Below, one piece after another: positions 20,538 through 29,754 of a stretch of 64,000 nt of DNA. The translations under genes and the position numbers were made by a program. The notes under the pieces were generated by a model. The model had not been told where the DNA came from, ran no database searches, and was given only the letters and a program-made list of their open reading frames with translations. The stretch's first letter is position 1. Every line of letters starts with the position of its first letter. This DNA is from Shinella zoogloeoides (lineage in GTDB: Bacteria > Pseudomonadota > Alphaproteobacteria > Rhizobiales > Rhizobiaceae), in NCBI RefSeq assembly GCF_020883495.1, contig NZ_CP086611.1, forward strand, positions 62,001 through 126,000, read 5' to 3'.

Positions 20538-21830
20538 ATGGCTGAGTTCAGGATCGCAGCGGATGTGGTCGCGCGGGAAAACGACAAGCGGGCCGCGGCG
20601 TTGAAGGAGGACTACGTGGCGCTCGGCGCGAATCTCGCCCGGCGCGGCGTCGATATCGAGGCGATCACGCGCAAGGTCGAGAAATTCTTCGTCGCCGTTC
20701 CCTCCTGGGGCGTCGGCACGGGCGGCACGCGCTTCGCGCGCTTTCCCGGAACCGGCGAGCCGCGCGGCATCTTCGACAAGCTGGACGACTGCGCCGTCAT
20801 CCAGCAATTGACGCGCGCCACACCTACCGTCTCGCTGCACATTCCGTGGGACAAGGCCGATCCGAAGGAACTGAAGGCCAGGGGCGATGCGCTCGGCCTC
20901 GGCTTCGACGCCATGAACTCCAACACCTTCTCCGACGCGCCCGGCCAGACGCATTCCTACAAATACGGCTCGCTCAGCCATACGGACGCGGCGACGCGCG
21001 CCCAGGCGGTCGAGCACAATCTGGAATGCATCGAGATCGGCAAGGCCATCGGCTCCAAGGCGCTGACGGTCTGGGTCGGCGACGGCTCCAACTTCCCCGG
21101 CCAGAGCAACTTCACCAAGGCTTTCGAGCGCTACCTCGCGGCGATGGCGGAAATCTACAAGGGCATGCCGGACGACTGGAAGCTCTTCTCCGAACACAAG
21201 ATGTACGAGCCGGCCTTCTATTCGACGGTCGTGCAGGACTGGGGCACCAATTACCTGATCGCCCAGACCCTCGGCCCCAAGGCGCAATGCCTCGTCGATC
21301 TCGGCCATCACGCGCCGAACACCAATATCGAGATGATCGTCGCCCGGCTCATCCAGTTCGGCAAGCTCGGCGGCTTCCACTTCAACGATTCCAAATACGG
21401 CGACGACGACCTCGATGCCGGCGCGATAGAACCCTACCGCCTGTTCCTCGTCTTCAACGAGCTTGTGGATGCGGAGGCGCGGGGCGTCGAAGGCTTCCAT
21501 CCGGCCCACATGATCGACCAGTCGCACAATGTCACCGACCCGATCGAGAGCCTGATCAACAGCGCCAATGAAATCCGCCGCGCCTATGCGCAGGCCCTGC
21601 TTGTCGACCGCGCGGCGCTCGCCGGCTATCAGGACGACAACGACGCCCTGATGGCGACGGAAACGCTGAAGCGCGCCTATCGCGCCGATGTGGAGCCGAT
21701 CCTCGCGGAAGCCCGCCGGCGCACGGGCGGCGCAATCGATCCGGTCGCGACCTATCGCGCCAGCGGTTATCGGGCGAAAGTCGCGGCGGAGCGCCCGGCA
21801 TCGGCGGCCGGCGGCGGCGGCATCATCTGA
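20538..21830 (+). CDS. rhaI: L-rhamnose isomerase
   Basis: Converts L-rhamnose to L-rhamnulose, 430 residues, of the RhaI type found in rhizobia and Pseudomonas stutzeri rather than E. coli RhaA. Family stretches include VPSWGVGTGGTRFARFPG, WVGDGSNFPGQ, SEHKMYEPAFYST and DLGHHAPNTNIE; the Glu, His and Asp residues that bind metal in TIM-barrel sugar isomerases lie in the last two. It is translated after rhaD (GGGAGGACGG before the ATG). The C-terminus is Gly-rich. Confidence 0.95.
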   Translation: MAEFRIAADVVARENDKRAAALKEDYVALGANLARRGVDIEAITRKVEKFFVAVPSWGVGTGGTRFARFPGTGEPRGIFDKLDDCAVIQQLTRATPTVSLHIPWDKADPKELKARGDALGLGFDAMNSNTFSDAPGQTHSYKYGSLSHTDAATRAQAVEHNLECIEIGKAIGSKALTVWVGDGSNFPGQSNFTKAFERYLAAMAEIYKGMPDDWKLFSEHKMYEPAFYSTVVQDWGTNYLIAQTLGPKAQCLVDLGHHAPNTNIEMIVARLIQFGKLGGFHFNDSKYGDDDLDAGAIEPYRLFLVFNELVDAEARGVEGFHPAHMIDQSHNVTDPIESLINSANEIRRAYAQALLVDRAALAGYQDDNDALMATETLKRAYRADVEPILAEARRRTGGAIDPVATYRASGYRAKVAAERPASAAGGGGII

Positions 21831-21842
21831 AGGTCGCCCGGC

Positions 21843-23072
21843 TCAGGCTCCGAGCGAGACCAGCTCGCGCGGCAGCCGGTTCATGGTCTGCGGACCGTCC
21901 GGCGCGATGAGGAACTGTTCCTCGATCATCAGCGCGCCGAGGCCCTCGGCATAGAAGGGGGCCTCGAGCGCCAGCACCATGCCCGGCTCGATGACGATGG
22001 CGTTGCCATGGGAGAGGAACGGCCATTCCTCGATGCCCGCCGCCGCACCGACGGAATGCCCGAAGTGCCCCCGGTAATATTCATGGAAGCCGTGTCGGCG
22101 CATGGCGGCGAGCATCGTCGCATGTACATGGCCGAAGGTGTTGCCGGGCCGCAGAACCTCGACGCCTGCAAGGAACGCATCGAGCAGGGCCTTGTAGATG
22201 TCTGCGGCGAGCGGCGAGGGTGTGCCCCAGACGAAGGTGCGCGCGCCGTCGGACGAATAGCCCTCGACCAGCGTGCCGACATCCGCCTTCACGAGACCGC
22301 CAGGGCCGAGGGCAGCGGCGGTATCCTGCAGGTTCGGGCCGATGGAGATATAGTCCCAGTGGCCGGAAAGCCCGTATCCGCCGAGCCTTGCCGCCTCGCG
22401 CGCGCCGGCAAGCCACGCCGCCGAAAGCTCCGGAATGCGCACGCCGGGCTGCGCCGCCCGCATCAGGCTCTCAAGCCCTGCTTCCGCGCAATGGGCCGCC
22501 CGGCGCAGCCGTTCGATCTCCCGTTCGTTCTTGATGAGGCGCAGGCGGCGGAGAATATCGGAGGCGTCGCGCCAGTCGACGCCGGGGATGGCCGCCTTCA
22601 GCGCAGAAAAATCGGCGGCGGGCATGAAGTCGAGGTCCACCCCGAGCCGTGCCCCGGCAAGCCCGCGCTCGGCGAGGATATCGGCAAGAAGGCGGAAGCA
22701 GGCCGGCTGGTCGAAGGTTTCCGGGCGCGGCCCGACATTGCCGTCCGCGCGATAGGCGGCGTCGATATCCGCCACCATGCGCGCATCCGTGAGCGTCACG
22801 CCGTCGATCCAGATACGATGCGTGCGGATATCGATCGTTTCCGCAAGATGCCTTGCGCCGGCCGCGGCGTGATCGCTCATGACGGCGGCCAAGGGCGCGG
22901 CCGCATCCGCAGGCACGAGGGCGGTGGCCGAGCCGGCGCGGCCCCACATGGTCGCGACGCCGGCGGCAAGGCCGGTCGCATAGCGGAAAGCCTCCGGCCG
23001 GAAGAGGATCATCCCGTCCAGTCCGTCCGCCGCAAGCAGCGCCTGCGCCCTCATGCGGTTCAAGTCGCTCAT
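21843..23072 (-). CDS. M24 family metallopeptidase (Xaa-Pro peptidase type)
   Basis: Protein of 409 residues with a creatinase-type N-terminal domain and a pita-bread C-terminal domain. The likely metal ligands are all present: Asp in KADVGTLVEGYSSDG (two Asp), His in RGHFGHSVG, Glu in LALEAPF and Glu in LMIEEQF. The start MSDLNRMRAQ follows GGAAGAGGCGAGG; the frame is open far upstream but only by chance. Divergent from a peptide-type ABC transporter, so it probably hydrolyses an imported proline-containing peptide or a similar amide; the substrate is not known. It shares few cues with aminopeptidase P beyond the fold. Confidence 0.88.
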   Translation of the reverse strand: MSDLNRMRAQALLAADGLDGMILFRPEAFRYATGLAAGVATMWGRAGSATALVPADAAAPLAAVMSDHAAAGARHLAETIDIRTHRIWIDGVTLTDARMVADIDAAYRADGNVGPRPETFDQPACFRLLADILAERGLAGARLGVDLDFMPAADFSALKAAIPGVDWRDASDILRRLRLIKNEREIERLRRAAHCAEAGLESLMRAAQPGVRIPELSAAWLAGAREAARLGGYGLSGHWDYISIGPNLQDTAAALGPGGLVKADVGTLVEGYSSDGARTFVWGTPSPLAADIYKALLDAFLAGVEVLRPGNTFGHVHATMLAAMRRHGFHEYYRGHFGHSVGAAAGIEEWPFLSHGNAIVIEPGMVLALEAPFYAEGLGALMIEEQFLIAPDGPQTMNRLPRELVSLGA

Positions 23073-23230
23073 TCGTGCCTCGCCTCTTCCTTCGTCGCGG
23101 CCTGCTTCGCAGGCGCGAAAACTATCCATGGATTTGCCGCTCCTTGAAAGACAATTCCCTTTAATTTCCGCAAATTGGAGTGGAAACGCATACCGTTGTC
23201 CCGTTAGGATCAATACAATCTGTCCCCATG

Positions 23231-23251
23231 GCGGGCGTCGATTGCGCCCGC
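23231..23251 (+). other. Stem-loop in the leader of the peptide transporter operon
   Basis: GCGGGCG and CGCCCGC form a 7-bp stem around a 7-base loop, 20 bases before the start codon of the binding-protein gene. It may affect leader mRNA stability; no riboswitch class is recognised. Confidence 0.35.
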
Positions 23252-23270
23252 ATCGAAACAGGAGAATGCG

Positions 23271-24794
23271 ATGAACGGTTTCAACATCCTCGGCGGAGCC
23301 GCGGGCCGCAGCAACAGGGCCGTGATCGCGGCGCTCGCGGCCGCGCTTGCATTGGGCGTTTCCGGCCAGACCCTTGCCGCGGACAGTGATCCCGACGCCA
23401 CGATCAATATCGGCTCGCTCTACGAGCCGCAGAACCTCGACAACACGGCCGGCGCCGGCCAGGGCATCAACGAAGCCTTCAACGGCAATGTCTATGAGGC
23501 GCTGTTCCGCCTGACGGATGCGGGCACGGTGGAGCCGGTTCTGGCGAAGGACACCAAGGTCAGCGACGATGGCCTGACCTATACGTTCACGCTGCAGCCG
23601 GGCGTCACCTTCCATTCCGGCGCGCCGCTGACCTCCAAGGACGTCAAGTTCTCCATCGAGCGCGTGACGGCGGAAGCCTCGAAAAGCTCGCGCAAGAACA
23701 GCCTGAAATCCATCGCCAGCATCGAGACGCCGGACGATGCGACCGTGGTCGTCAAGCTCGCCTCGCGCTCGATCTCGCTGCCCTACAATCTGAGCTATGT
23801 CTGGATCGCCAATGACGAGGCGACGGATTTCCAGTCGAAGGAAGACGGAACCGGTCCCTATGCGCTGGAGGAATGGCGCCGCGGCTCGTCGCTTTCGATT
23901 GCCCGCTTCGACAAATACTGGGGCGAGAAGCCGAAGAACGGCGAGGTCGTCTTCCAGTATTTCACCGAGGCGACGGCGCTCAACAACGCGCTGCTGACCG
24001 GCTCGGTCGATATCGTCACCTCGGTGCAAAGCCCGGATTCGCTGGCGCAGTTCAAGGACAACCCGGAATTCACCGTCAGCGAGGGCAAGTCGACCACCAA
24101 GCTGCTGCTCGCCTATAACGACCGCGTCGCGCCCTTCGACAATGTGAAGGTCCGCAAGGCGCTCGCCCGCGCCATCGACGACGAGAAGCTGCTGAAGGCC
24201 GTCTGGGGCGATTACGGCACCCTGATCGGCTCCTTCGTGCCGCCGACCGACGCCTGGTATTCGGACCTCACCAAGACCGACGCCTACGACCCGGAAAGCG
24301 CCAAGGCGCTGCTGAAGGAGGCGGGCTATCCCGACGGCTTCACCTTCACCATCGACACGCCGAACTACGATCCGCACCCCATCGCCGCGCAGTTCATCCA
24401 GAGCGAGCTGGCCAAGATCGGCGTGAAGGTGAACATCAACGTCATCACGGCCAACGAGTGGTACACCAAGGTCTACAAGGCGCATGACTTCCAGGCGACC
24501 TTGCAGGAGCACGTCAACCACCGCGACATCGTCTTCTACGGCAACCCGGACTTCTACTGGGGCTACAACAACCCCAAGGTCGTCGACCTGATCAAGGAAG
24601 CCGAAGCCAGCGCGACGGAAGCCGAGCAGACCGAGAAGCTGAAGGAAGCAAACACGATCATCGCGGAGGATGCGGCCAGCAACTGGTTCTATCTCTATCC
24701 GCAGATCGTGGTGTCGAAGAACACCGTCAGCGGCTACCCGGTCAACGGCCTGAACTCGCAGTTCTTCGCCTACGGCATCACCAAGGCCGAGTAA
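23271..24794 (+). CDS. ABC transporter substrate-binding protein, peptide (family 5, DppA-like)
   Basis: Periplasmic binding protein of 507 residues, the size of DppA/OppA. The signal peptide spans about residues 1-35 (hydrophobic AVIAALAAALALGVS, cleavage near LAADSD). Typical family 5 stretches are LTYTFTLQPGVTFHSGAPL, VKFSIERV and YDPESAKALLKEAGYPDGF. The ATG follows CAGGAGA. It is the first gene of a five-gene importer operon, and its partner on the minus strand is an M24 peptidase, which supports peptide or peptide-like substrates. Confidence 0.92.
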   Translation: MNGFNILGGAAGRSNRAVIAALAAALALGVSGQTLAADSDPDATINIGSLYEPQNLDNTAGAGQGINEAFNGNVYEALFRLTDAGTVEPVLAKDTKVSDDGLTYTFTLQPGVTFHSGAPLTSKDVKFSIERVTAEASKSSRKNSLKSIASIETPDDATVVVKLASRSISLPYNLSYVWIANDEATDFQSKEDGTGPYALEEWRRGSSLSIARFDKYWGEKPKNGEVVFQYFTEATALNNALLTGSVDIVTSVQSPDSLAQFKDNPEFTVSEGKSTTKLLLAYNDRVAPFDNVKVRKALARAIDDEKLLKAVWGDYGTLIGSFVPPTDAWYSDLTKTDAYDPESAKALLKEAGYPDGFTFTIDTPNYDPHPIAAQFIQSELAKIGVKVNINVITANEWYTKVYKAHDFQATLQEHVNHRDIVFYGNPDFYWGYNNPKVVDLIKEAEASATEAEQTEKLKEANTIIAEDAASNWFYLYPQIVVSKNTVSGYPVNGLNSQFFAYGITKAE

Positions 24795-24822
24795 GCGCCG
24801 GCCGGGATGCTCGACATGAAAT

Positions 24823-24847
24823 GCCGCCTGAACTATGTTCGGGCGGC
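24823..24847 (+). other. Intercistronic stem-loop after the binding-protein gene
   Basis: GCCGCCTGAAC, loop TAT, GTTCGGGCGGC: an 11-bp stem with one G-T pair, without a T-run. It separates the binding-protein gene from the permease genes, as in many importer operons where it stabilises the upstream mRNA. Confidence 0.6.
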
Positions 24848-24869
24848 GTCTCCATGAGAGGTTGATACC

Positions 24870-25835
24870 ATACTTTCCTACATAGTCCGCCGCACCGCCA
24901 TCCTGGCGCTGTCGGTCGTCATTGCCGCCGTTATCCTGTTCATATTGCTGCGTCTCCTGCCGGGCGATCCCGCCAATGCGCTCGTCTCCGTCGGGGCGGA
25001 CGCCGCGCAGATCGAGGCCGCGCGCAAGCAGGTCGGCTCCGACCTGCCGCTCCTTGAACAGTTCGTGCGCTTTGCCGGCAGCCTCGCCCGTTTCGACCTC
25101 GGCCATTCCTTCGTCAGCGGCGCGCCGGTGCTGGAGGAGATCGGCAAGCGCCTCGTCGTCACCGTGCCGCTGACGCTGATGGCCTTCGTCGTCGCCATCG
25201 TGCTCGCGGTGCCGCTCGGCATCCTCTCGGTCGTGCGGCAGAACCGCTGGTACGGCGGGCTCATCTCCGTCGTCTCCCAGCTCGGCATCGCCATACCGGT
25301 GTTCTGGATCGGTATCCTTCTCGTTACGGTCTTTGCGGTGAATCTCCGGCTCTTTCCCTCCGGCGGCTTCCCCTCGCGCGGCTGGCAGGCGCCGGGCGCC
25401 GCCTTCCAGAACCTCGTCCTGCCCGTCGCGACCATCGCCCTCGTCATGTCCGCCTCGCTGATCCGCTATGTGCGCTCGGCCACGCAGGACGTGCTGGGCA
25501 GCGACTACCTGCGCACGGCCCGCGCGCTCGGGTCTACCTTTTCCGAGGCGCTGCTGCGCCACGGTATCCGCAACGGCGCGGTGCCGGTCATTTCCATTCT
25601 CGGCATCGAGCTTGCCTCGACGCTGCTCGGCGCGGTGGTGGTGGAGCGGGTCTTCGCCCTGCCGGGCCTCGGCTCCATGCTGCTGCTCGGCATAGAGCAG
25701 CGCGACTACCCCAATGTGCAGGGCGTGCTGTTCGTCTCGACGCTGCTGGTGCTGCTGGTCGGCTTTGCCGCCGACCTCTTGCAAAGGCTGGTCGATCCGC
25801 GCCTGCGCGGCCGGGCAGCGGGAGGCGGCGCATGA
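24870..25835 (+). CDS. Peptide ABC transporter permease 1 (DppB-like), no standard start codon
   Basis: Inner-membrane permease of about 321 residues. The open frame begins at 24858, and the only position giving a normal N-terminus (x-LSYIVRRTAILALSVVIAAV, a DppB-type first helix) has ATA at 24870-24872 instead of ATG. GAGAGG lies 8 bases before it, an ideal ribosome-binding site. The first usual start codon in frame is TTG at 24945, which would remove the first membrane helix. The family motif LPGDPANAL and the EAA-like loop YLRTARALGSTFSEALLRHG are intact, and the end overlaps the next gene by 4 bases. Either an AUA start or a sequence error. Confidence 0.85.
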   Translation: MLSYIVRRTAILALSVVIAAVILFILLRLLPGDPANALVSVGADAAQIEAARKQVGSDLPLLEQFVRFAGSLARFDLGHSFVSGAPVLEEIGKRLVVTVPLTLMAFVVAIVLAVPLGILSVVRQNRWYGGLISVVSQLGIAIPVFWIGILLVTVFAVNLRLFPSGGFPSRGWQAPGAAFQNLVLPVATIALVMSASLIRYVRSATQDVLGSDYLRTARALGSTFSEALLRHGIRNGAVPVISILGIELASTLLGAVVVERVFALPGLGSMLLLGIEQRDYPNVQGVLFVSTLLVLLVGFAADLLQRLVDPRLRGRAAGGGA

Positions 25836-26689
25836 GCGATACCGTGTCTTCGGGCGAAAGCACCGCGAAAAAAGCCCCGATCCCGTGGCCGCTGGCCGGC
25901 GGCGGGTTTCTGGTCGGCCTGCATGTCGTCGTCGGGCTGCTTTCCCTCGTCTGGACGCCTTACGGGGTCGGCGACATGGTGGGCGGGCGTCTGGAAGGCC
26001 CATCGCTTGCCCATTGGGCGGGAACGGACCGGCTCGGCCGCGATCTCATGACCCAGATCATGATCGGCTCGCGCATTGCCCTTCTCGTCGGCTGCGGCGC
26101 GGTGGCGCTGAGCGCGATGATCGGCGTAACGGCCGGCGTTTTCGCCGCTTTCGCCAGCCGCACGCTCGACGATATCCTCGCCGCCGCGCTCGATATCCTC
26201 ATCGCCTTCCCCACGCTGCTTCTCGCCATGCTGATCGTCGCCTCCAGCGACGGGGCGAGCCTGTGGACGGCGATCCTCGCCATCGGCATCGCCGGGTCGG
26301 CCATCGTCGCGCGGCTGACCCGCATCCTCTCCAAGCGTGTCCTCGCCATGGACTACATCACCGCCGCGCGGGTTGCCGGCACGGGTTGGGCGGGCATCGT
26401 GCGCATCCATGTCCTGCCGAATATCTGGCCGATGCTGATCGTCAATTTCGCCCTGCAATTCGGCCTTGCGGTCATTGCCGAGGCTTCGCTTTCCTATCTC
26501 GGCCTCGGCGCGCCGCCGCCGAACGCCTCCTGGGGGCGGCTGTTGCAGGAGGCGCAGGCCTCCGTCTACACCGCGCCCTTCGGCGCGATTGCGCCCGGCC
26601 TTGCACTGGTCTCCCTCGTCATCGGCCTCAACCTCTTTGCCGACGGCTTGCGCGACATCGCCGATCCCACCCGCAGGAGGAGCCGATGA
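25832..26689 (+). CDS. Peptide ABC transporter permease 2 (DppC-like)
   Basis: Second permease, 285 residues, with five or six hydrophobic helices. The DppC family stretches HWAGTDRLGRDLMTQIMIGS, DILIAFPTLLLAML and the EAA loop YITAARVAGTGWAGIVRIHV are present, and FGLAVIAEASLSYLGLGAPP near the end is typical. It overlaps the upstream permease by 4 bases and the downstream ATPase by 4 bases (ATGA). Confidence 0.93.
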   Translation: MSDTVSSGESTAKKAPIPWPLAGGGFLVGLHVVVGLLSLVWTPYGVGDMVGGRLEGPSLAHWAGTDRLGRDLMTQIMIGSRIALLVGCGAVALSAMIGVTAGVFAAFASRTLDDILAAALDILIAFPTLLLAMLIVASSDGASLWTAILAIGIAGSAIVARLTRILSKRVLAMDYITAARVAGTGWAGIVRIHVLPNIWPMLIVNFALQFGLAVIAEASLSYLGLGAPPPNASWGRLLQEAQASVYTAPFGAIAPGLALVSLVIGLNLFADGLRDIADPTRRRSR

Positions 26690-27491
26690 GCGCGCTGCTG
26701 TCCGTCGAAAACCTCGAAATCCGCACGGCCGACCGCGTGCTGGTTTCCGGCATTTCCTTCTCGCTCGCTGCGGGCGAACGGATCGGCCTTATCGGCGAAT
26801 CCGGCTCCGGCAAGTCGCTGACGGCGCTTGCCGTGCTCGGCCTCCTGCCGGAAACGATGCGCGTTTCCGGTTCCATCCTGCTGGATGGCCGGCAGGTCGT
26901 CGGCGCGCGCGACCGTGACCTCGTGCCCCTGCGCGGCCGCAGCATCGCCGCCGTGTTCCAGGAGCCGATGACCGCGCTCGACCCGCTGATGCGCATCGGC
27001 GATCAGGTGGCCGAGGTGGTGCGGCGCAGGTCGCGGCGCGATGGGGCCACGCTCGCCGGGGCGGATGTGAAGGCAAAGGTGGCGGGGCTTCTGCAACGCA
27101 TCGCCCTGCCGGAACCGGAGCGTATCGCCCGCGCCTTCCCGCATGAGATTTCCGGTGGGCAGCGCCAGCGCGCGGCCATCGCCATGGCGCTCGCTTGCCG
27201 CCCGAAGCTGCTGATCGCCGACGAGCCGACGACGGCGCTCGACGTGACGACACAGGCCGAGATCCTGAAACTGCTGGAAACGCTGGTGCGCGACGAGGGT
27301 ATGGGCCTTCTCTTCATCAGCCACGACCTGCCGGTCGTCGCCACCATCGCTGAGCGGGCGCTGGTGATGCGCCAGGGCGAACTGATCGAGCACGGCCCGG
27401 TCGGCACGCTCTTCGACCGCCCCGTCCATCCCTACACGCAAGGGCTGGTCGCTGCCGCCCGCGCCTTCGACGAAGCCCTGGAGGCCGCCCT

Positions 27492-27495
<4 letters not shown>
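26686..27495 (+). CDS. Peptide ABC transporter ATPase 1 (DppD-like, short form)
   Basis: ATPase of 269 residues: Walker A GESGSGKSL, signature ISGGQRQRAAIAMAL, Walker B LLIADEPTTALD, switch His in LLFISHDLPVV. It ends soon after the ATPase core (HPYTQGLVAAARAFDEA), so the long C-terminal extension found in about 330-residue DppD/OppD proteins is missing. The ATG at 26686 overlaps the DppC-like stop. Longer readings upstream are in the wrong frame of that gene. Confidence 0.92.
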
Positions 27496-28244
<749 letters not shown>

Positions 28245-28251
28245 TCCCCGC

Positions 28252-29664
28252 TCAGCTCGCGCGCTTCATCGCCGCCTCGAGAACGCTATAGACGCGCGGT
28301 TCGATCATATGCGCCACATTGAAGCGCATGAAGCCGGCAGCGCCCTGCGAGACGCTGAAGACATTGCCGGGCGCGAGCACCACGCCTTCGGCGACGGCGG
28401 CCTGCGCCACCGGCGTCGAATCCATGCCCTCCGGCAACCGGCACCACAGATTGAAGCCGCCGCGCGGCAGAAGCACCGGCTCGATACCCAGCCGATGCAG
28501 CCGGTCGGCGGTCTCGCGCCTTGCGCGCACGAGGCGGCGGCGCAGTTCCTCCATATGCTTGCGATAGCCGCCGCCCGCCAGCATATGCGCGAGGATTTCG
28601 CTGGAAACCGGGCTTGGGCCGCCGAAATTGGTGGCGATCTGCAGGTCGACCAGCCCTTCGATCCAGTCGGGCCGCGCCGCGATATAGCCGCAGCGCGCGG
28701 AGGCGGAGAGGGTTTTGGAAAAACTGCCGATGCGGATGACCCGGGAAAGCCCGTCGAGCGCGGCAAGCCGGGTCGAGGGTTCCGGCTCGAAATCGGCGAA
28801 GATATCGTCCTCGACGATGATCGTGTCGTTCTCCGCGGCGGCATTCAGCAGCCGATGCGCCACCTGCGGGGCAAGCGTCGCGCCGGTCGGGTTGTGGATC
28901 GCCGAATTGGTGATGTAGAGCCGCGGGCGCTCGGCGGCAAGCACGGCTTCGAACGCCGCGATATCGGGGCCGTGCACGCTATAGGGCACGCCGACGATCC
29001 GCGCCTGATGCGCCTTCAGCAGGGCCTGGAAGTTGAAATAGCAGGGATCGTCGACAAGCACCGTATCGCCCGGCCGCAGCAGGAAACGGCAGACGAGGTC
29101 GAGCGCCTGCGTGCCCGTGCTGGTCAGCATCAGGTGGCCCGGCCCGGCCTCGATACCGTCTTCGCCGAGCCGCCCGAGCAGCAGGCGGCGCAGCGCCGGC
29201 GAGCCGCGGGTACTGCCGTAGTAGGTGAGAAGGTCGCCGCCGCCGCGCGCAAGGCTGCGCACCGCCCGGCGCAACGCCTCGTCCGGCATCCAGTCGGCCG
29301 GAAGCCAGCCGCAGCCCGGTTTCAGCACGGCCTCGTCCGCATCGAGCGACTGGCGTGACACCCAGAACGGATCGACCGCCCGCGCCTTCGGCGTTTCCGC
29401 TTCCGCCAGTTTCAGGGGCGGCGTCGCGGCGTTCGAGACATAGAAGCCGGACCCTCGCTGCGGTCGGATCAGTCCTTCCGCCGCGAGACGGTCATAGGCC
29501 TCGACGACGGTCGATGGCGAGACGCCCATGGACGCCGCGAAACGGCGGATGGAAGGCAGCCGGTCGCCCGGTGCGAGGGCGCGCCCGGCAATCCGCCCGC
29601 GTATGGCCGTCATGACGTCGAGGGTCCGGTTCCCGCCGGCTTCGGTCGTCGCCTGTATTCTCAT
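28252..29664 (-). CDS. MocR-type regulator: GntR winged helix fused to aminotransferase domain
   Basis: PLP-binding transcription factor of 470 residues. The N-terminal GntR winged helix (about 14-75) has LAPGDRLPSIRRFAASMGVS and VVEAYDRLAAEGLI; the rest is a class I aminotransferase fold with YYGSTRGSPALRRLL and the PLP-binding Lys in RIGSFSKTLSASARCGYIA. Fusions of this kind (PdxR, GabR, TauR) sense PLP or amino-acid ligands. It is divergent from an EamA exporter gene and shares the short intergenic region with it, so that gene is the likely target. Confidence 0.93.
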   Translation of the reverse strand: MRIQATTEAGGNRTLDVMTAIRGRIAGRALAPGDRLPSIRRFAASMGVSPSTVVEAYDRLAAEGLIRPQRGSGFYVSNAATPPLKLAEAETPKARAVDPFWVSRQSLDADEAVLKPGCGWLPADWMPDEALRRAVRSLARGGGDLLTYYGSTRGSPALRRLLLGRLGEDGIEAGPGHLMLTSTGTQALDLVCRFLLRPGDTVLVDDPCYFNFQALLKAHQARIVGVPYSVHGPDIAAFEAVLAAERPRLYITNSAIHNPTGATLAPQVAHRLLNAAAENDTIIVEDDIFADFEPEPSTRLAALDGLSRVIRIGSFSKTLSASARCGYIAARPDWIEGLVDLQIATNFGGPSPVSSEILAHMLAGGGYRKHMEELRRRLVRARRETADRLHRLGIEPVLLPRGGFNLWCRLPEGMDSTPVAQAAVAEGVVLAPGNVFSVSQGAAGFMRFNVAHMIEPRVYSVLEAAMKRAS

Positions 29665-29681
29665 TGTATGGTCTCATGTAT

Positions 29682-29712
29682 CAGTACAGTTTTGAAGAAT
29701 TGTACTGTTTTG
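29682..29712. promoter_or_regulatory. Candidate MocR operator between the regulator and the EamA gene
   Basis: Two overlapping symmetries: the direct repeat TACAGTTTTG (29685-29694) and TACTGTTTTG (29703-29712), 18 bp apart, and the inverted repeat CAGTACA (29682-29688) and TGTACTG (29701-29707). MocR regulators often bind direct repeats. Location in the 90-base divergent region supports an operator. Confidence 0.6.
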
Positions 29713-29754
29713 TCTCTGCCTTCGCCAGCCCCCCGATATTATGGAGAAGGGAGA

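Noticed and set aside
18273..21527. A 1084-codon minus frame opposite rhaD and rhaI
   Set aside because: Antisense to two well-supported enzymes and starts in neither promoter nor ribosome-binding site.
21843..26003. A 1386-codon open frame on the minus strand across the peptidase and the transporter genes
   Set aside because: Only the peptidase part (to 23072) has a family fold. The rest is antisense to the importer genes, is low in complexity and follows from the high GC of third positions.
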